In this document: positions 14,705 through 17,281 of the stretch, in pieces
Position numbering within the stretch: the first letter of the stretch is position 1
How the letters are laid out: every line of letters starts with the position of its first letter
Assembly: GCA_023145485.1 (NCBI GenBank)
Contig: JAGLDT010000242.1
Coordinates: 1-17,281, forward strand
Length of the DNA: 17,281 bases
Direction: 5' to 3'
Origin: Cocleimonas sp.
GTDB lineage: Bacteria > Pseudomonadota > Gammaproteobacteria > Thiotrichales > Thiotrichaceae
Translations under genes and position numbers: made by a program
Notes under the pieces: model-generated
Told to the model about the DNA's origin: nothing
Database searches by the model: none
The model's input: only the letters and a program-made list of their open reading frames with translations

Positions 14705-15472
14705 TTCTCTTACTCCCGACTCAACGGTTACCGTGTTTTCATTCACTCTTGCCTTAAAACGTACATCGGAGACAAAGCGAATACACAGTTCATTATTCAT
14801 TATATTTTCAGCGAACTCAGCCATGATCACATCGGCCACTTCTAACTGCTGTAATTCTGCAATACTTAAGGTCATCGTCCCTACTTCAAAAAAGAGAGGG
14901 GTGACATGATTGCGCCATTCATAACGGTAATGAAAGGATGGCCAGCGACCAATAAGATCCTTGATCACAGGTTGCAACTTCGTGTTCATCACCAAAATAG
15001 CATCGATATTGCGGGACTTATTTTCTGTTACCTTAAAAACGACTGAAAAAACATTAAGATCACTGGGTTTTATTTTTAGAAAATTCAGAACCTTAATGCT
15101 TACCCCAAGTTTTGTTATAATGGATGATAACAACGGGTCTAATGCGGTTTCTAATAGCTCTGCTCTTAATGCTAATGGCAAGCTTTTTAATTTACTTTCA
15201 GTAATATAATGTCTGATTCTGTCCACAAGTGGCCAACAAGAAAGCCATAGGGCAGCAGGTACACCTTCAATTTCTACCAGTAAACCAACCGATTTTTCTG
15301 TTACTACAGGTAACTCAGAGCGTATAAAAACTTGATAAGCCGTACTTTGGTCTTCTAGAGAAAATTCAATATATTGAGTTTTTGGTGCAATGAAGTTTTT
15401 CCAGTTAACCAGTTCTTCACTGCTATACCGCCGTAAATTGATTTTTTTACAGTTATTATTATGCAGTATCAT
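14438..15472 (-). CDS. sctQ: Type III secretion cytoplasmic ring protein SctQ
   Basis: SctQ (YscQ/HrcQ) builds the cytoplasmic sorting platform. The 344-residue product has a divergent N-terminal region, a first SpoA-like domain (about 190-255, VGTMTLSIAELQQLEVADVI) and a clear C-terminal SpoA domain (about 275-338). The latter includes LGEMVLPFHQV, the vNGxxxGxGELV-like NRVLGTGELVDINGKVGVRI, and the final hydrophobic strand. No good ribosome site precedes the ATG; GAAGGA is about 14 bases away. The gene is the first of the sctQRSTU run and overlaps sctR. The region between it and the glycosyltransferase gene (15473-15590) offers only a weak promoter match (TTGGTC-N17-TATTAA on the minus strand). 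Confidence 0.9.
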   Translation of the reverse strand: MILHNNNCKKINLRRYSSEELVNWKNFIAPKTQYIEFSLEDQSTAYQVFIRSELPVVTEKSVGLLVEIEGVPAALWLSCWPLVDRIRHYITESKLKSLPLALRAELLETALDPLLSSIITKLGVSIKVLNFLKIKPSDLNVFSVVFKVTENKSRNIDAILVMNTKLQPVIKDLIGRWPSFHYRYEWRNHVTPLFFEVGTMTLSIAELQQLEVADVIMAEFAENIMNNELCIRFVSDVRFKARVNENTVTVESGVREMSDENRDDNVTNMDDLPVKLSFDLGEMVLPFHQVESFTSGYVINLNEPFGEIVKIRSQNRVLGTGELVDINGKVGVRIITLFGINTNG

Positions 15473-15590
15473 TTTTTAATTTTTAGTCCTTCAATTTAAC
15501 GCTGCATCATCACTGTATTTTTAATATGAGGCAAAAATATTCCGACCAAGTGTCTGCATTGCCATAAATCAGCTCCCAAAAAATAAAAAC

Positions 15591-16847
15591 CTAACTGAGC
15601 ACTTGTTCTTTATTTGCTCTTAATACGACATGTACCCAGCAAATTCCATACTCATTTTTTTCAGAGGTGTAAAGCATATCAACGTGAAAGTTATAGTTTG
15701 CATCATAACGATAATCACCGTTCATATAGCCATTGAAAAAGGAGTTTTCATTCCAGTAGCTAAGATGGGTTGGATCTTGAAACGCACCTCGACCATCAGT
15801 GCTGGGGACTTTAATGTAAATGGAGGCATCGTGTTTTAATACACGATAAATTTGCTCTAGAGTAAAAACTTTATCCTCTATATAGGCAATAAATTCAACA
15901 CTGCGCATCATATCAACGCTACTTTCTTCAAATTTTTCTAGCCCTTCCTTGCTAAAATCAAGAACATGTTCAACACCAAGGTATGGATGCTTATCAATAC
16001 CCTGAAATCCAAAGGTCTTCGATGTGCCACAGCCTAAATCCAGACGGATTTCAGGAAAGTATTTATCCCGTACACTTGCCATTTTTTCTTGTAAATCAGC
16101 ATTTTTATCACTAGTCCACGTATTATCACCCCAACGGTACAAATAGAGCATTTTGGGAATATGGACGATTTTTGAATATAAGAACATGCGTAAAATAATA
16201 TCGTAATCATCCGCATAGATTAAGCTGTCATCATAGCCTCCTAATTCAAATAAAACACTTGAACGAAAGGCTCTCACATGGTTTGGCATCAGCTCCCAAT
16301 AATGTGAGTTTTCCATTGCTAAACTAGGCTCACTACCATAAAAATTTGGTTGCAAACCTTCAGCATAGGTTTGTCCTTGATATTCTGTGTTTCGATATTC
16401 CCAATAAGGTGCCTCATAGCGATGGCATACACCGTCATCGGTTACTTCCGTACAGTTTGAATACACCATGCCTGCATCGGGTTCTTCTTTAAATTTCTTA
16501 ACGACTTCTTGCAAGCAGTCGTTAGTCAACTGGTCATCATGATCTAACTCTATTAGATATTCACCGTTGCAACGTTCCGTGCAACGTTTTTTCATTTTGC
16601 CAATATTTCCACAGTTATCAAAAAAAAATAATTTTATGCGTTTATCTTTTTTTTGCATCTTTTCAAGTATTTTACGCGTTTTTGGCTTTGAACCATCGTC
16701 ACAAATAACCCATTCCCAATTATTATATCTTTGCGATTTAACCGAGTTATAGACCGCTTTTAACAGTTGTTTTTTTGTGTTGTAAGTTGGCGTAAAAATT
16801 GACACTCTATTTTTTTTAAAATCACGCACATCAGTATCCACTAACAT
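15591..16847 (-). CDS. Family 2 glycosyltransferase fused to a methyltransferase-like domain
   Basis: Residues about 14-265 are a GT-A family 2 glycosyltransferase: VSIFTPTYN at the start, the nucleotide-binding CDDGS (49-53), the metal-binding LDHDDQ (101-106) and ADDYD (212-216) in the acceptor region. Residues about 266-410 resemble a class I SAM-dependent methyltransferase: motif I LDLGCG (269-274), IDKHP acidic loop (284-288), YRVLKHDASIYIKVP (334-348) and FQDPTHLSYWNENSFFNGY (356-374), a stretch common in sugar or lipid methyltransferases. The usual catalytic-loop histidine motif is weak (RSVEFIAYIED). It likely modifies a surface glycan or glycoprotein; the substrate is unknown. An AGAGGGAGA ribosome site abuts the ATG. 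It lies upstream of sctQ on the same strand, 118 bp away. Confidence 0.82.
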   Translation of the reverse strand: MLVDTDVRDFKKNRVSIFTPTYNTKKQLLKAVYNSVKSQRYNNWEWVICDDGSKPKTRKILEKMQKKDKRIKLFFFDNCGNIGKMKKRCTERCNGEYLIELDHDDQLTNDCLQEVVKKFKEEPDAGMVYSNCTEVTDDGVCHRYEAPYWEYRNTEYQGQTYAEGLQPNFYGSEPSLAMENSHYWELMPNHVRAFRSSVLFELGGYDDSLIYADDYDIILRMFLYSKIVHIPKMLYLYRWGDNTWTSDKNADLQEKMASVRDKYFPEIRLDLGCGTSKTFGFQGIDKHPYLGVEHVLDFSKEGLEKFEESSVDMMRSVEFIAYIEDKVFTLEQIYRVLKHDASIYIKVPSTDGRGAFQDPTHLSYWNENSFFNGYMNGDYRYDANYNFHVDMLYTSEKNEYGICWVHVVLRANKEQVLS

Positions 16848-17085
16848 TCTCCCTCTGTATTCTCTATTTTTAATCTAATAGTCCTTTCTAAAAGGATAAC
16901 TATTAACATTTGTTTTTTCACTAAACTACTTACCAGAGCACCTACTTAGCTGATGAGTAACAAGCAATATTCTTTACATAAAAAAACCCACCTTCTAAAT
17001 GAAGGTAGGCTTTTTTAGTTAATTCATAAAAATTATTAACTAGTTGAAGTTAGCTTATACAGCCTTCTTCTGGATTTTAGTGGAA
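16848..17085. other. Intergenic region before the glycosyltransferase gene
   Basis: Apart from the terminator at about 16980-17016, this stretch contains only a short hairpin, TCCTTT/AAAGGA with a 3-nt loop (16882-16896), inside the probable leader of the glycosyltransferase gene, and the GT ribosome site. No promoter with a convincing -35/-10 pair is visible on the minus strand, though one is expected here. Confidence 0.5.
16980..17016. terminator. Bidirectional terminator after the collagen-like gene
   Basis: CCcACCTTC and GAAGGTaGG form a stem with a TAAAT loop, flanked by an A-run on the left (about 16980-16986) and a T-run on the right (17011-17016). On the minus strand it ends the collagen-like transcript about 75 bp past its stop, separating it from the glycosyltransferase gene. 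The plus-strand reading would also work. Confidence 0.82.
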
Positions 17086-17281
17086 TTAGTCACCACCGCC
17101 ACCGCCCATACCCATGCTATTCGCTACCCAAGCTGCAACATCCTGCTGGTCAATATCTCCATCCATTTGGAAGTCACCGACCTCACTAGAGAACCAGTCA
17201 AAGAAGCCTGCACCTGCATCACCCTGTGCTCCAGTTGCTCCAGTTGAACCCTGTGCTCCAGTTGCTCCTTGAGAACCAGTA
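17086..17281 (-). CDS. Collagen-like protein with EF-hand/dockerin-like C-terminus (partial, 3' end)
   Basis: The minus-strand frame is open from the window edge to the TAA at 17086-17088, giving the last 64 complete residues. The first part is a run of Gly-X-Y triplets (TGSQGATGAQGSTGATGAQG), the collagen repeat. After GAGFFDWFSSEVG comes DFQMDGDIDQQD, which fits a 12-residue EF-hand/dockerin type I calcium loop (Asp at 1, 5, 9 and 12, Gly at 6, Ile at 8), then AAWVANS and a Gly-rich end MGMGGGGD. Such proteins are usually secreted or cell-surface. The underlying DNA is a 9-bp-unit repeat prone to length change. The N-terminus and any anchor lie outside the window. Confidence 0.82.
   Translation of the reverse strand, partial: TGSQGATGAQGSTGATGAQGDAGAGFFDWFSSEVGDFQMDGDIDQQDVAAWVANSMGMGGGGGD

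Noticed and set aside
11612..15472. Flagellar fliN/P/Q/R-flhB identity for the export genes
   Set aside because: There is no fliO-like gene, SctQ is full length with two SpoA-like domains, and SctR has the QQ-type sequence of non-flagellar systems.
17044..17247. Plus-strand open frame at the right edge
   Set aside because: It is antisense to the collagen-like gene; the Gly-X-Y periodicity shows the minus frame is the coding one.
17086..17281. CRISPR-like or tandem-repeat array at the right edge
   Set aside because: The repetition is the codon pattern of Gly-X-Y triplets, with no spacer-repeat alternation.

Overview
The window reads as a chromosomal segment of a moderately AT-rich gammaproteobacterium. 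QueG, GshB, HemW, AmtB, GlnK, NtrB and NtrC all look gammaproteobacterial in length and motif content, and the ntrB-ntrC pair faces a sigma54-controlled glnK-amtB unit. I cannot name the genus from sequence alone.

Layout. Positions 1-60 hold a long imperfect hairpin that resembles the right end of an IS200/IS605-type (tnpB) element. It lies just before queG (tRNA queuosine synthesis, 78-1208). After a 301-bp gap comes an exported trypsin-like serine protease whose gene overlaps that of a membrane-anchored FHA protein (1510-3737). A non-coding stretch follows, ending in a strong terminator and possibly encoding a small RNA. Then come gshB (glutathione synthesis) and hemW (heme chaperone). Converging on hemW is a PolB-type 3'-5' exonuclease homologue in which every recognisable catalytic acidic residue is replaced. 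Next is a nitrogen-control block: amtB and glnK on the minus strand, a 361-bp control region with a near-consensus sigma54 promoter and two NtrC-type sites, and ntrB-ntrC on the plus strand.

From 15472 down to 11612 (minus strand) lies a compact type III secretion export set, sctQ-sctR-sctS-sctT-sctU. It would make the cytoplasmic ring and the inner-membrane export gate. The usual ATPase, SctV, secretin and needle genes are not in the window. SctU lacks the NPTH autocleavage motif. SctQ has a well-placed internal start that would give an 88-residue C-terminal product. Upstream are a gene fusing a family 2 glycosyltransferase to a methyltransferase-like domain and, at the right edge, the 3' end of a collagen-like gene ending in an EF-hand/dockerin-like loop.

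How the parts work together. NtrB/NtrC should sense nitrogen status and activate glnK-amtB through sigma54, while GlnK gates AmtB. The Sct proteins form one export machine. The protease and FHA genes are translationally coupled and probably act together at the envelope. The most unusual points are the catalytically stripped exonuclease, the NPTH-less SctU, the protease/FHA pair with its unassigned four-cysteine domain, and the possible small RNA at about 3860-3964.
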